Shown here piece by piece: positions 39,262-47,521 of a stretch of DNA of 64,000 bases. The notes under the pieces are model-generated. The model saw only the letters and a program-made list of their open reading frames with translations, made no database searches and was not told the origin of the DNA. Made by a program: the position numbers and the translations under genes. Numbering within the stretch: the first letter of the stretch is position 1; each line of letters starts with the position of its first letter. Origin of the DNA: Pseudomonas massiliensis (lineage in GTDB: Bacteria; Pseudomonadota; Gammaproteobacteria; Pseudomonadales; Pseudomonadaceae); the NCBI RefSeq assembly GCF_000826105.1, contig NZ_CCYK01000006.1, forward strand, positions 868,001 through 932,000, read 5' to 3'.

Positions 39262-39548
39262 AGCGGCGGGTTCCGGAACGAAAGAGAGGGGGGATTGGAG
39301 CCGTCATTCTAGAAGCGCGCCCGCATGCCGATAAGCGGGCGTTCCGGTGATTCTTTGTTACGCCCGCAGCGATAATCGGCCCTCTCTGGCGCGGTCGCTT
39401 GCGCCGCTTCGCCTTAGCCGCCTGGCATGGCCCTAGATAGCTCGCGTCGGGACAAGGCAAGGTGAAAGCTTGTGCTCAGGCAGCTCAATGATGATTACCA
39501 TTGTGTAACTTCGTGCGACAATTTGCCGGTAGATTCAGAGAGCGACCC
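39262..39548. promoter_or_regulatory. Divergent control region between the efflux cluster and lysR
   Basis: 287 bp hold the promoters of both transcription units and presumably the LysR operator. A hairpin, CGCCCGC-(10)-GCGGGCG, lies at 39318-39341. The right part is AT-rich (AATGATGATTACCATTGTG near 39487). No clear T-N11-A palindrome could be assigned by eye. Confidence 0.45.
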
Positions 39549-40490
39549 ATGGACACCCTGCAAAACATGCGCGCCTTCACCTGCGTGGCCGAAGCCGGCA
39601 GCTTCACCGCGGCGGCCGTACAGTTGGATACCACCACCGCGAACATTTCCCGCGCCATTTCCAATCTCGAAGCGCACTTGCAAACCCGCCTGCTCAACCG
39701 CACCACCCGGCGTATCGCCCTGACAGAAGCCGGCAAGCGCTACCTGCTGCGCTGCGAGCAGATCCTGGCCTTCGTGGAAGAAGCCGAGGCCGAGGCCAGC
39801 GACGCCCATGCACGCCCAGCCGGACAATTGAAAGTGCATACCATGACCGGTATCGGCCAGCATTTCGTCATTGATGCCATTGCCCGCTACCGCAAGATTC
39901 ATCCCGACGTGACCTTCGACCTGACCCTGGCCAACCGGGTGCCTGACTTGCTCGATGAAGGCTACGACGTGTCCATCGTACTCGCCAGCGAGCTGCCGGA
40001 TTCGGGTTTCGTGTCCCAGCGTCTCGGCATTACCTACAGCATCGTCTGCGCCTCGCCGGATTACGTACGTACCCACGGGGTAGCACGCAAGCCCAGCGAC
40101 TTGAAGAGTCATGCCTGCCTGCGCCTGGTCAGCCCGGTGGTCCAGCTGGAACGCTGGATGTTCGAGGGTCCGGAAGGCCCGGAAGTGCTCAACATCACCA
40201 ACGCACCCTTCCAGGTCAACTCGGCCGACGCCATGAAAACCGCCATTTCCAGCGGCATGGGCGTGGGAGTGCTGCCCATCTACGCCGCCATCGAAGGGCT
40301 GCGCAACGGAACCCTTGTACGGATGATGCCCGAATACCGCCTCCAGGAGCTGAACCTGTACGCCATCTACCCTTCGCGGCAGTACCTGGATGCCAAGATC
40401 AAGACCTGGGTGGAGTATCTGCGCGGCTCTCTGCCCGACATCCTTGCCGCCCAGGATGCCGACCTGCGTAGCCAGGAACAGGGGGCTTGA
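39549..40490 (+). CDS. LysR family transcriptional regulator
   Basis: A 313-residue regulator. The winged helix-turn-helix is at residues 1-60 (MDTLQNMRAFTCVAEAGSF, then TTTANISRAISNLEAHLQTR), followed by a linker helix and a LysR substrate-binding domain from about residue 90. The ATG at 39549 opens with the family's usual start; the longer frame upstream is not conserved. It is transcribed away from the efflux cluster, so it is the likely regulator of that pump (AaeR-like arrangement). The inducer is unknown. Confidence 0.88.
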   Translation: MDTLQNMRAFTCVAEAGSFTAAAVQLDTTTANISRAISNLEAHLQTRLLNRTTRRIALTEAGKRYLLRCEQILAFVEEAEAEASDAHARPAGQLKVHTMTGIGQHFVIDAIARYRKIHPDVTFDLTLANRVPDLLDEGYDVSIVLASELPDSGFVSQRLGITYSIVCASPDYVRTHGVARKPSDLKSHACLRLVSPVVQLERWMFEGPEGPEVLNITNAPFQVNSADAMKTAISSGMGVGVLPIYAAIEGLRNGTLVRMMPEYRLQELNLYAIYPSRQYLDAKIKTWVEYLRGSLPDILAAQDADLRSQEQGA

Positions 40491-40587
40491 GCGGCGAGCC
40501 TCAAGACGAAGCGGCATGCGCCGAACCCGCTTGTCGCCTGCTGCTGGCCGCTTGTAGCTTATCCCCCTCAACAGACGGAGCTGCCCG

Positions 40588-41562
40588 ATGAAAAAAACCG
40601 TACTTGCCTTCAGCCGCATCACGCCGGAAATGGTCGAACGTCTCGAGCAGGATTTCGAAGTGATCGTGCCCAACCCCAAGGCCGGGGACATAAGCGCGCA
40701 ATTCAACGAAGCGCTGCCGCGTGCCCATGGTCTGATCGGCGCTGGGCGGCCCCTGGGGGAGGCGCAGCTCAAGGATGCGGCCAACCTGGAAGTGATCGCC
40801 AGCGTCTCGGTGGGTTACGACAACTATGACGTGGATTACCTGACTCGCCGTGGCATCCAGCTCACCAATACCCCCGACGTACTGACACAAAGCACAGCCG
40901 ACCTGGGCTTTTCCCTGATCATGGCCAGCGCCCGGCGTACCGCGGAGCTCGATGCCTGGACCAAGGCAGGGCAATGGAAGGCTACGGTGGGCCCGGACCT
41001 GTTCGGCAGTGACGTGCATGGCAAGACCCTGGGTATCATCGGCCTCGGCAACATAGGCGCGGCCATCGCTCGGCGGGGTCACCTGGGCTTCAACATGCCG
41101 GTGCTCTACAGCGGCAACAGCCGCAAACCCGCCCTGGAGGCCGAGCTGAAGGCGACCTATTGCGAGCTGGATGAGCTGCTGGCCAAGGCCGATTTCGTTT
41201 GTGTGGTGGTGCCGCTCAGTGACAGCACCCGCCACCTGATCGGCGCTCGCGAGCTGGGCCTGATGAAGAAGTCTGCGTTCCTCGTCAACATCGCCCGCGG
41301 CCCGGTGATCGATGAGCCGGCGCTGATCGAAGCCCTGCGCAACGGGACCATCCGTGGCGCGGGCCTGGACGTATATGAACGCGAGCCCTTGGCAGAGTCT
41401 CCGTTGTTTGCGCTGAAAAACGCCGTCACCCTACCCCACATCGGTTCGGCTACCAGTGAAACCCGCGCTGCCATGGCCGAGCGCGCCATGGCCAACCTCA
41501 CCGCTGCCCTGCAGGGCCAACGCCCGACGGACCTGGTCAACCCCAGCACCTTCAAAGGCTGA
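40588..41562 (+). CDS. ghrB: D-isomer 2-hydroxyacid dehydrogenase (glyoxylate/hydroxypyruvate or 2-ketogluconate reductase)
   Basis: A 324-residue NAD(P)H-dependent reductase. The dinucleotide motif is GIIGLGNIGAAIARR (about residues 148-162). The catalytic Arg lies in NIARGPVIDE, the Glu in LDVYEREPL and the His in TLPHIGSAT. It resembles GhrB/TkrA, which reduce glyoxylate, hydroxypyruvate and 2-ketogluconate. GGAG precedes the ATG. It follows lysR in the same direction with a 97-bp gap; the substrate choice between the named ketoacids is not resolved. Confidence 0.85.
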   Translation: MKKTVLAFSRITPEMVERLEQDFEVIVPNPKAGDISAQFNEALPRAHGLIGAGRPLGEAQLKDAANLEVIASVSVGYDNYDVDYLTRRGIQLTNTPDVLTQSTADLGFSLIMASARRTAELDAWTKAGQWKATVGPDLFGSDVHGKTLGIIGLGNIGAAIARRGHLGFNMPVLYSGNSRKPALEAELKATYCELDELLAKADFVCVVVPLSDSTRHLIGARELGLMKKSAFLVNIARGPVIDEPALIEALRNGTIRGAGLDVYEREPLAESPLFALKNAVTLPHIGSATSETRAAMAERAMANLTAALQGQRPTDLVNPSTFKG

Positions 41563-41878
41563 GACGTACCGCCAGCGCTGTTGGCGATGCCAGCAGCGCC
41601 AGGCCCAGGGCCAGCCTGGGCCGGTAGGGCAATAACCACACCAGCAAGCCGGCACTGGCCATGGCCAGGCCCAACCCCCGTACCAGGCCCATGGCCCAGC
41701 CCGCCGAGGACACCAGCAGGCCTAGCGCAGCGCCGAGCACGATAACCGCGACCAGACGCCAGCGTCTGCGCCGCCCGGGCCTAAGCTTCTGGCCGAGCAG
41801 GTCTTGATGATGGCGGTCCATGGCCAGGCAAAGCAGGGTCAAGCCCAGGTAGCACAACAAGCCAGCGCAAAGCATCAT
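41552..41878 (-). CDS. DUF3325 small membrane protein
   Basis: A 108-residue protein with three hydrophobic segments (about residues 3-20, 42-60 and 68-105) and a basic loop, QKLRPGRRRRWR. It is the third gene of a DUF3649-PepSY-DUF3325 set found near ferric-siderophore uptake loci in Pseudomonas. Its start overlaps the PepSY gene stop as ATGA. Its stop overlaps the end of the convergent ghrB-like gene by 11 bp. Confidence 0.75.
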   Translation of the reverse strand: MMLCAGLLCYLGLTLLCLAMDRHHQDLLGQKLRPGRRRRWRLVAVIVLGAALGLLVSSAGWAMGLVRGLGLAMASAGLLVWLLPYRPRLALGLALLASPTALAVRLSL

Positions 41879-43428
41879 GAAGGCACCTTCGCTGGCTGCG
41901 ATCCAACAGCGGGCAGCGCACCGCGCAGCGCGACCTTGCGCAGCAGCCACAACAGCGCCAGCCCGCACGCCAGGGCGGTGAGATCCACCCCGGCGGTAGC
42001 CCAATCGCCCTGGGCGATAGCCACCGGCAGGCCACGCTCGGTGGTGAAGATCCCCAGCAACGGCAGCCCAAGATAAAGGCCGGCGCCCAGGCTCAATTGC
42101 TCCAGCCAGCCCCGCCGTCCTTGCCGCAACAGCGCATGAATGAGCACCGCCAGCCAGGTCAGGAAGAAGACTCGCACCTCCCAGCCACCGCGGTGCTCCA
42201 GCTGCAGAGGCAGAAGGCGGTTGGCCCAGAAAAACGCGCCCACCGCCAAAGGCAACCCGGCCATGCTGGCCATGTTCAGCACGCCGACCATGCGCAAGCC
42301 GAACGGCAACCGGGGTTCCCGGGCATGCTTGAGCTGACGCTTGCTGACCCAGAGCACCAGGCCGGTACCGATCATGGCCGTGCCGCCCAGACCGAAGATG
42401 AAATACAGCCACCGTTCCATGCCGTTGGCGAACTGCCCCATGTGCAGCCCATAGAAACCACCGGCAATCAGCAGCGCGCCACCATCCGGTACGCTGGTTT
42501 CCAGCAAGGCACCGCTGACGCCGTCGAACGCCAGGCTATTGCCGGGCAGGTAGGCTATGCGGTCCCCGCCGTGGCGGTAGAACACCACCCGCTCGGCGGC
42601 ATCGCCAGGATGCTGCACCTCCACCCGGCTCAAGCGCGCCCCTGGCCAGCGCATCATGGCCCGGTCGTACAAGCTGGCCAGCCCCAGGGGCGCCCCCGCC
42701 TCACCCTTGGCTGGGCCAGGAAACGCATTGGGGAAGACCTCTTGGTAGAATGCCGCCGGCTGGCCCTTGTACACCGTGGCCAGGGTGGCCGGCAGCAACA
42801 TGGCCATGAAGATCACCAGGCCGCTGTAGGTGATCATCAGATGAAACGGCAGGGCCAGGACCGCCACGGCATTATGCCCGTCCAGCCAGGAACGCTGGCC
42901 CTTGCCGGGGCGGAAGGTAAAGAACTCCTTGAAGATTTTCTTGTGCGTGATGATGCCGCTCACCAGCGCAACCAACATGGCTATGGCCGCCAGGCTGGCC
43001 AGCCAGCGGCCCCATGGAAAGCCCAGTTCCAGCTCATAGTGGAAGCGGTAGAAAAAGTCGCCGCCACGGCTGTCCCGGGTCAGAGCCTCCTGACCGGTAG
43101 CCGGGTCCAGCAGCTTGCTGACGAAGCGCTTGCCGCTACCTGGCGCGCCGGCCCACATCACTTCCAGCCCCGGTTGGCGTTCGTCCGGGGGCATCACGTA
43201 CCAGGTCGCGGCCCCCGGCGCGGCTTGGCGCAGGTAGGCCTCGGCACGGTCCAGCGCCGCCCGGGTGTCCAGCGGCCGCACCCTTAGCTCGGGATGGGCC
43301 CAATGGCTGATTTCTTCCTTGAAATAGCTCAGCGTACCTGTCAGGAAGATAGCGAACAGCAACCAGCCGAAAGTCAGACCCAACCAGGTATGTAACCAGG
43401 CCATGGCTTGGCGCAAGCTCTCTTTCAT
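41875..43428 (-). CDS. PepSY-associated transmembrane protein (possible ferric-siderophore reductase)
   Basis: A 517-residue membrane protein with about five to six transmembrane segments. Family features are WLHTWLGLTFGWLLFAIFLT near the N-terminus, LVSGIITHKKIFKEFFTFRP and LDGHNAVAVLALPFHLMITY with conserved histidines. Related proteins are proposed to reduce ferric-siderophore in the periplasm. It lies between DUF3649 and DUF3325 genes with short overlaps. A Fur-box-like site precedes the cluster. Confidence 0.82.
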   Translation of the reverse strand: MKESLRQAMAWLHTWLGLTFGWLLFAIFLTGTLSYFKEEISHWAHPELRVRPLDTRAALDRAEAYLRQAAPGAATWYVMPPDERQPGLEVMWAGAPGSGKRFVSKLLDPATGQEALTRDSRGGDFFYRFHYELELGFPWGRWLASLAAIAMLVALVSGIITHKKIFKEFFTFRPGKGQRSWLDGHNAVAVLALPFHLMITYSGLVIFMAMLLPATLATVYKGQPAAFYQEVFPNAFPGPAKGEAGAPLGLASLYDRAMMRWPGARLSRVEVQHPGDAAERVVFYRHGGDRIAYLPGNSLAFDGVSGALLETSVPDGGALLIAGGFYGLHMGQFANGMERWLYFIFGLGGTAMIGTGLVLWVSKRQLKHAREPRLPFGLRMVGVLNMASMAGLPLAVGAFFWANRLLPLQLEHRGGWEVRVFFLTWLAVLIHALLRQGRRGWLEQLSLGAGLYLGLPLLGIFTTERGLPVAIAQGDWATAGVDLTALACGLALLWLLRKVALRGALPAVGSQPAKVPS

Positions 43429-43727
43429 GGCGTGTTGATCCGGTACAGCGCCAGGTCGGCCGCGCCCAGTAGCAACGTCGCCACCCCCAGGCCCAGCCAT
43501 GCCTTGCCGGCACTGCGGCAGGCGAATACCCAGAGCACCGCGACCAGGTAAAGGACAAAACCAAGCATCATGCCGAGCACTGCGGCCGATGCCTTGCTTC
43601 CAGGCAAGGCGACGCCTATGAACGCACTGCCCGCGCTGGCCAGGGCATAGCCACCCAGGCTCGCGGCCAGGCAACGGGAGAACACACCCAGGCGATAGCC
43701 CAAGGGTACGGACACAGGCTTTTTCAT
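43425..43727 (-). CDS. DUF3649 small membrane protein
   Basis: A 100-residue protein with about three hydrophobic segments, starting MKKPVSVPLGYRLGVFSRCL. The start at 43727 removes a non-conserved N-terminal extension. It is the first gene of the three-gene iron-linked membrane cluster and overlaps the PepSY gene start by 4 bp. The role is unknown; the family occurs next to PepSY reductases and TonB-dependent siderophore receptors. Confidence 0.75.
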   Translation of the reverse strand: MKKPVSVPLGYRLGVFSRCLAASLGGYALASAGSAFIGVALPGSKASAAVLGMMLGFVLYLVAVLWVFACRSAGKAWLGLGVATLLLGAADLALYRINTP

Positions 43728-43768
43728 GGGGCAGCCAGTAGGGGGCGAAGAATGGCTGCCGATTCTAT

Positions 43769-43783
43769 TGATAAATATTCTCA
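43769..43783. promoter_or_regulatory. Fur-box-like operator
   Basis: TGATAAA-T-ATTCTCA matches the 7-1-7 Fur motif TGATAAT-n-ATTATCA at 12 of 14 arm positions. It lies 41 bp upstream of the DUF3649 ATG in the same AT-rich stretch as the likely promoter. Iron-dependent repression of the cluster is therefore expected. Confidence 0.65.
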
Positions 43784-44046
43784 TACGCAAAGGCAGCGAT
43801 GTGGATGCCCTTTCCCAGTGCGATCCTGCCCTGGATGCTCCGCCTGGAACCAGGCCGGGGTACAGAGGCCGGGCGCGTCACTTATCTTAGGGGCCAAGAC
43901 GGACAGGGTGTCAGCGGCATGGGCCTTGCACGTGACCAGAAGCCGGGCCTGAGCACGGCCTCTGGCGGGGGTGCCGATGGTCAGTACGCCCAGAACTATC
44001 ACAGGCCGTCTCAGTCAATAAGGCAGTCTCGTTAGGCAGGTGACAT
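43784..44046 (+). other. Gap upstream of the DUF3509 gene
   Basis: A 263-bp GC-rich stretch between divergent genes. No gene was recognised; small open frames on both strands lack family resemblance. The ribosome site AGGCAGGTGACAT precedes the DUF3509 ATG. Confidence 0.4.
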
Positions 44047-44382
44047 ATGGACAACCCCTTTCAAATCATCAGCGATGCGTTCCAGCCCGATTACCGAGTG
44101 AATCTGAGCATTCAGGGGCTCGATGGCACCATCATGTTGACGCTGTCCAACGATGCAGGAATGGTCGCCAAGCGAATGATCAGCCCGGCGCAGCGCAACG
44201 ACCCCAAGCGGCTGCAGCGCCTGATCCAGAGCATCAAGTTCGGCATCGCCATAGAGCGTGGCGAGCGCCCCATGGAGATGCTGGCGGCCATGACCGCCGC
44301 AAACCGCGCTGCAATCGTTACCCATGTTCCTTCACAGGTTGCCGCCCAGGTGCCTGCCCAGGCAGCGACCGCCCGGTTCTGA
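44047..44382 (+). CDS. DUF3509 family protein
   Basis: A 111-residue cytoplasmic protein. MDNPFQIISDAFQPDYRVNL, ISPAQRNDPKRLQRLIQ and SIKFGIAIERGERP recall the DUF3509 family found widely in Pseudomonas, often in several copies per genome. The function is unknown. The last 25 residues are Ala/Val/Pro-rich (SQVAAQVPAQAATARF) and probably disordered. Confidence 0.72.
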   Translation: MDNPFQIISDAFQPDYRVNLSIQGLDGTIMLTLSNDAGMVAKRMISPAQRNDPKRLQRLIQSIKFGIAIERGERPMEMLAAMTAANRAAIVTHVPSQVAAQVPAQAATARF

Positions 44383-44444
44383 AAGTAGCGCGCCATGAAG
44401 GCTTCAAGCGCTGAAAGCCACGCTTGGAAAACGGCTGCCCTGCC

Positions 44445-45266
44445 CTACCTACCACCACCGGGCACACCGGGTACATCCATGTTGATCCGGCGCCATATTG
44501 CCTCGGCGAAGCTGTAGACCGAAAAGGCAATCAACCCGAGCCCCATGACGCCCAGTATCAACCCGCCGGCAGGCATGTCCTGCAACGCGTTGAGCGCATC
44601 CTTGATGCCAGGTGGGTCCATGGCCTTGTAGGCTGACCCGCTCAAGCCGAGCAAAACGGCCATTTCGATGAAGGCAACCCCACGGGCCATGAGGCCGAAG
44701 CGGGATACCGGCCGCACGTAACGCATTACGCGCTCGTCCGCCTCGAAGTATTTCTCGAACGAGGCCTTCCACCCCTTGATCAGGTGCGCGATGCCTACTC
44801 CGAAAGGAACCAGGGCCGCCAGGTACACCAGCCAATTGGAATGTTCCCAGGACAGCAGATGAGCGAGCAGGTCCTTGGTTTGCTGCCCGCCCCCACCTCC
44901 CGAACTGCGCAGGCCGCTAACCAGCAGCCCCAGGGCAAACGCGGCCAGCACGCCGTTGATGATGCCGCCGGCCAAGAGCCCTGCACGAATGACCAACCCC
45001 TTGGGCTGGGTGCCATGATGGTCCACATCGCGGGTGGCCTGTAGCACTCGCCAACCGGCGAAGGCCAGCAGACCGACGATCACCACCCCTACCAGGGTGT
45101 GCCCCAGTGGCTGGCTCAGCAGTACCTCGAGGCTACCACGGCTGTCCTTGGGCTCGGTCGAATCTCTTGCGGCGAAGAGGGCGAACAGGCCGATGATCAG
45201 GTAAATGACGCCGCGAGCGGCATAACCGCTTCTGGCCAGGATGACCAGCGATCGATGCGGGGACAT
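44445..45266 (-). CDS. DUF1206 membrane protein
   Basis: A 273-residue membrane protein with three internally repeated two-helix units. The repeat signature is seen in LARSGYAARGVIYLIIGLFA, FGLMARGVAFIEMAVLLGL and a similar middle block around LVIRAGLLAGGIINGVLAA. A glycine-rich loop, GGGGGQQ, lies near residue 125. The function of this family is unknown. Confidence 0.85.
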   Translation of the reverse strand: MSPHRSLVILARSGYAARGVIYLIIGLFALFAARDSTEPKDSRGSLEVLLSQPLGHTLVGVVIVGLLAFAGWRVLQATRDVDHHGTQPKGLVIRAGLLAGGIINGVLAAFALGLLVSGLRSSGGGGGQQTKDLLAHLLSWEHSNWLVYLAALVPFGVGIAHLIKGWKASFEKYFEADERVMRYVRPVSRFGLMARGVAFIEMAVLLGLSGSAYKAMDPPGIKDALNALQDMPAGGLILGVMGLGLIAFSVYSFAEAIWRRINMDVPGVPGGGR

Positions 45267-45341
45267 GGACTTCTCTTCTGGAAAAAAGGTTACAAGAGAA
45301 GACCGAAGCTCGCGGCCTGGGTTCGAACGCGCTGTCGCGCT

Positions 45342-45839
45342 TCAGGTTTCCCCCTTTTCCAGTTCCACTACCTCAACCTTGCCGGGGCCCTTGCGCCTGG
45401 GGCCCTCGATCTTGATGGAAGGGAAGCGCGACGAGGCATAGCGCACCACCAGGATAGCGAAGGCCAACAGCAGTATGGCGCCGGAAAGGTACACTACACC
45501 CAACCCGGCCGGCTCATGGTGAGACACATCGGAGATCAATAGGCGTGTGAGCGCCGTGATCGCCACATAGATCAGGAATCGGACCGGCATGTGGTTGGTC
45601 TTGAAGTAGATACCTACCATGGCGCCCAGCTCCAGATAGATAAAGAGCAGCAGGATGTCATCGACGCTGATGACGCCCTTCTCCAGCATGCCCATGAACG
45701 CAAGCACCGCCGCCCAGGCGGTCACCCCGCCGATGGCGAACAGCGCCAGGTAATGAAAAGCCTCCACGAGGAGATTGCCCAGGGACTCGGCGCAAGCGTG
45801 CAACCGTTCGCGCAACGCATCGGCCCAATTGTTCTTCAC
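45342..45839 (-). CDS. PsiE-like phosphate-starvation-inducible membrane protein
   Basis: A 165-residue protein with four hydrophobic segments (about residues 25-50, 58-78, 88-105 and 112-132). LLLFIYLELGAMVGIYFKTN and HMPVRFLIYVAITALTR are typical of the PsiE family. The C-terminal tail is charged (EGPRRKGPGKVEVVELEKGE). The physiological role is unclear. It is in the same direction as the DUF1206 gene, 75 bp upstream of it. Confidence 0.82.
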   Translation of the reverse strand: MKNNWADALRERLHACAESLGNLLVEAFHYLALFAIGGVTAWAAVLAFMGMLEKGVISVDDILLLFIYLELGAMVGIYFKTNHMPVRFLIYVAITALTRLLISDVSHHEPAGLGVVYLSGAILLLAFAILVVRYASSRFPSIKIEGPRRKGPGKVEVVELEKGET

Positions 45840-45943
45840 GGTGTCTATCCTTCTGCCATTAGCCGGGCAGCTTGCCCAGAGTGTGTTACAGCAGAACGCA
45901 CATGCAGAATCAAGGCCACAGGCTTGCCTGCGCGCTCATGACA

Positions 45944-45959
45944 CTGTATAAATAACCAG
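45944..45959. promoter_or_regulatory. LexA (SOS) box upstream of yebG
   Basis: CTG-TATAAATAAC-CAG fits the gammaproteobacterial SOS box CTGT-N8-ACAG in its CTG-N10-CAG core, with the typical AT-rich TATAAATA middle. It lies 33 bp upstream of the yebG ATG, where it would overlap the promoter. Confidence 0.75.
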
Positions 45960-45991
45960 CATACGCAAACGCTCGCGCTTGAGAGGCCCTC

Positions 45992-46237
45992 ATGGCTGTT
46001 GAAGTCCTGTATCGAAGTACTCGTGACCTGGAGACCATTTTCTTGGATAGGAAACTCGCAGACGCTCACGACCAAATGCTTGAGCTGGCCGAAGTGGTCG
46101 GCCAGGTGCTGGAAAAGAACATCCCTGGCCTGAATGAAAACCAGGCCGAGGAAATCGGCATCTTCCTGGCCAGGCATCGGTCCATCTTCGCCGCCGCTTT
46201 CAAGAGCAACGTCGAAGCTTTGGCCGAGCTCAAGTAG
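45992..46237 (+). CDS. yebG: YebG family SOS-inducible protein
   Basis: An 81-residue protein. MAVEVLYRSTRDLETIFLDR, KLADAHDQMLELAEVV and LNENQAEEIGIFLARHR align with YebG, a small LexA-controlled DNA-damage-inducible protein of unknown biochemistry. A LexA box lies just upstream. The 3' end overlaps the convergent MFS gene by 8 bp. Confidence 0.82.
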   Translation: MAVEVLYRSTRDLETIFLDRKLADAHDQMLELAEVVGQVLEKNIPGLNENQAEEIGIFLARHRSIFAAAFKSNVEALAELK

Positions 46238-47405
46238 CCCTCTCCTGCCGCGCCTGCCTCGTTTCAACGCTGAGGCGCTGCTTCTGGCGCAGCAGGCAGG
46301 CGAGTAGCAGCACGGCGCAGGCCGCTAGCGAAAGCCCGAAGCTGCCGAGGGCCACTGAAGAGCCGAAGCGGTCCGCTAGGGCGCCAGTCAGCACCACGGG
46401 CACGCTGAAGCCTAGGTAGGCCAGCAGGAAGAACCCGGCGCTGGCTCGGGTTTTCTCCGCGCCCGCGCGTTCAGCCACAGTGGCCAGGCCGCCCAGGTAG
46501 ATGAACCCGTAACAGGCACTGCTGGCCAGCACTGTCCCCACCAGCACCCATGCGAGCTGTCCTTGCAGGGCGCCCCAGGCGATCAAGCCATAGCTCGGCG
46601 GTAGAATGGCCAGCCCCAGCGCAACCGAATGCGTCGGCAACATGCGCCTGGCCAACGGCTGGAACAGCAGCCCACAGCTGATCACGGTAAAGGTGGAAAA
46701 CCCGGACCAGAGCGCCAGGCCATGAAGGTTCAATACTGAAGGCAACAAGGCGATCACTACCCCAACCGTGGCCCAGGCCAAAAGGATCGCAAGCCCGGGG
46801 AGCACGGTTCCTACCGGATAGCCAGGCAGTTTCAGCATGGGCGCATCGCGCCCTGGAGCTCGGCCCGGCAAGCGCCATAGAAGAGCCAGCGCCACGCCCA
46901 CCAGCCCTAACTCCAACCAGTAGCTGGGCGGCGCCAGGCTTGGCCTGGCGAATAGGCATAGGCTGGTGAGCGCGGCGCCCAACCCAAACCCCACAGAAGT
47001 ACTAGAGGCCACCCAGGCGGCTGCCTGGCCCGGAGCCTGGGGCATCAGTTCTTGCATGTAGGCAAGCCCTGTGGCCGAGGCCAGTCCGGTACCCAGGCCC
47101 AGTAGGCAGCGCGCCGTGGCCAGGCTGGTCATGCCTGGGGCAACCATCAGGAGCGTCGTGGCGCCAGCCACCAATATCAGGGCGGTAGCGATCAATCGCT
47201 TGCGACCTAGCCGATCAGCGAGCCCCCCAAGCAATAACAGCACCGGAATCACTCCGATGACGTAGCTGGCAAAGGCCAGCGCGGTGGCCCCATTACCTAC
47301 GCCGGACAACTGCGCATAGGCCGGATATAGGGGTGCCGGGAGGTTCACCGCGCAAGTAATCAGGCACAGGGCAAAGGCCAGTGACCTGGCAGGCATCGTA
47401 TTCAT
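46230..47405 (-). CDS. MFS transporter, drug/sugar-efflux type
   Basis: A 391-residue protein with about 12 hydrophobic segments. The signature loop between helices 2 and 3 is GGLADRLGRKRLIATA (about residues 58-73), typical of the major facilitator superfamily. The N-terminus, MNTMPARSLAFALCLITCAVN, was chosen over a start four codons upstream. A MocR-type regulator is divergent with a 116-bp gap and may control it. The substrate is unknown. Confidence 0.8.
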   Translation of the reverse strand: MNTMPARSLAFALCLITCAVNLPAPLYPAYAQLSGVGNGATALAFASYVIGVIPVLLLLGGLADRLGRKRLIATALILVAGATTLLMVAPGMTSLATARCLLGLGTGLASATGLAYMQELMPQAPGQAAAWVASSTSVGFGLGAALTSLCLFARPSLAPPSYWLELGLVGVALALLWRLPGRAPGRDAPMLKLPGYPVGTVLPGLAILLAWATVGVVIALLPSVLNLHGLALWSGFSTFTVISCGLLFQPLARRMLPTHSVALGLAILPPSYGLIAWGALQGQLAWVLVGTVLASSACYGFIYLGGLATVAERAGAEKTRASAGFFLLAYLGFSVPVVLTGALADRFGSSVALGSFGLSLAACAVLLLACLLRQKQRLSVETRQARQERAT

Positions 47406-47521
47406 GGTGAGCTCCAACCGAGGAAGCTCGCACCCTACCTAGGGCATGCCGCGAAACAAGGTACAGTGGGCCAGGTTCGTGTTTAACTGTACGGTCGAAA
47501 TGACCGAACAGAGGGCAAGCC

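Noticed and set aside
43784..44046. Small frames in the gap before the DUF3509 gene
   Set aside because: Open on both strands with no ribosome site or family resemblance.
45270..45301. CTTCTCTT/AAGAGAAG hairpin just upstream of the DUF1206 gene as a regulator site
   Set aside because: Purine/pyrimidine-biased low-complexity arms with a loop of 16 nt and no U-run; not convincing as terminator or operator.
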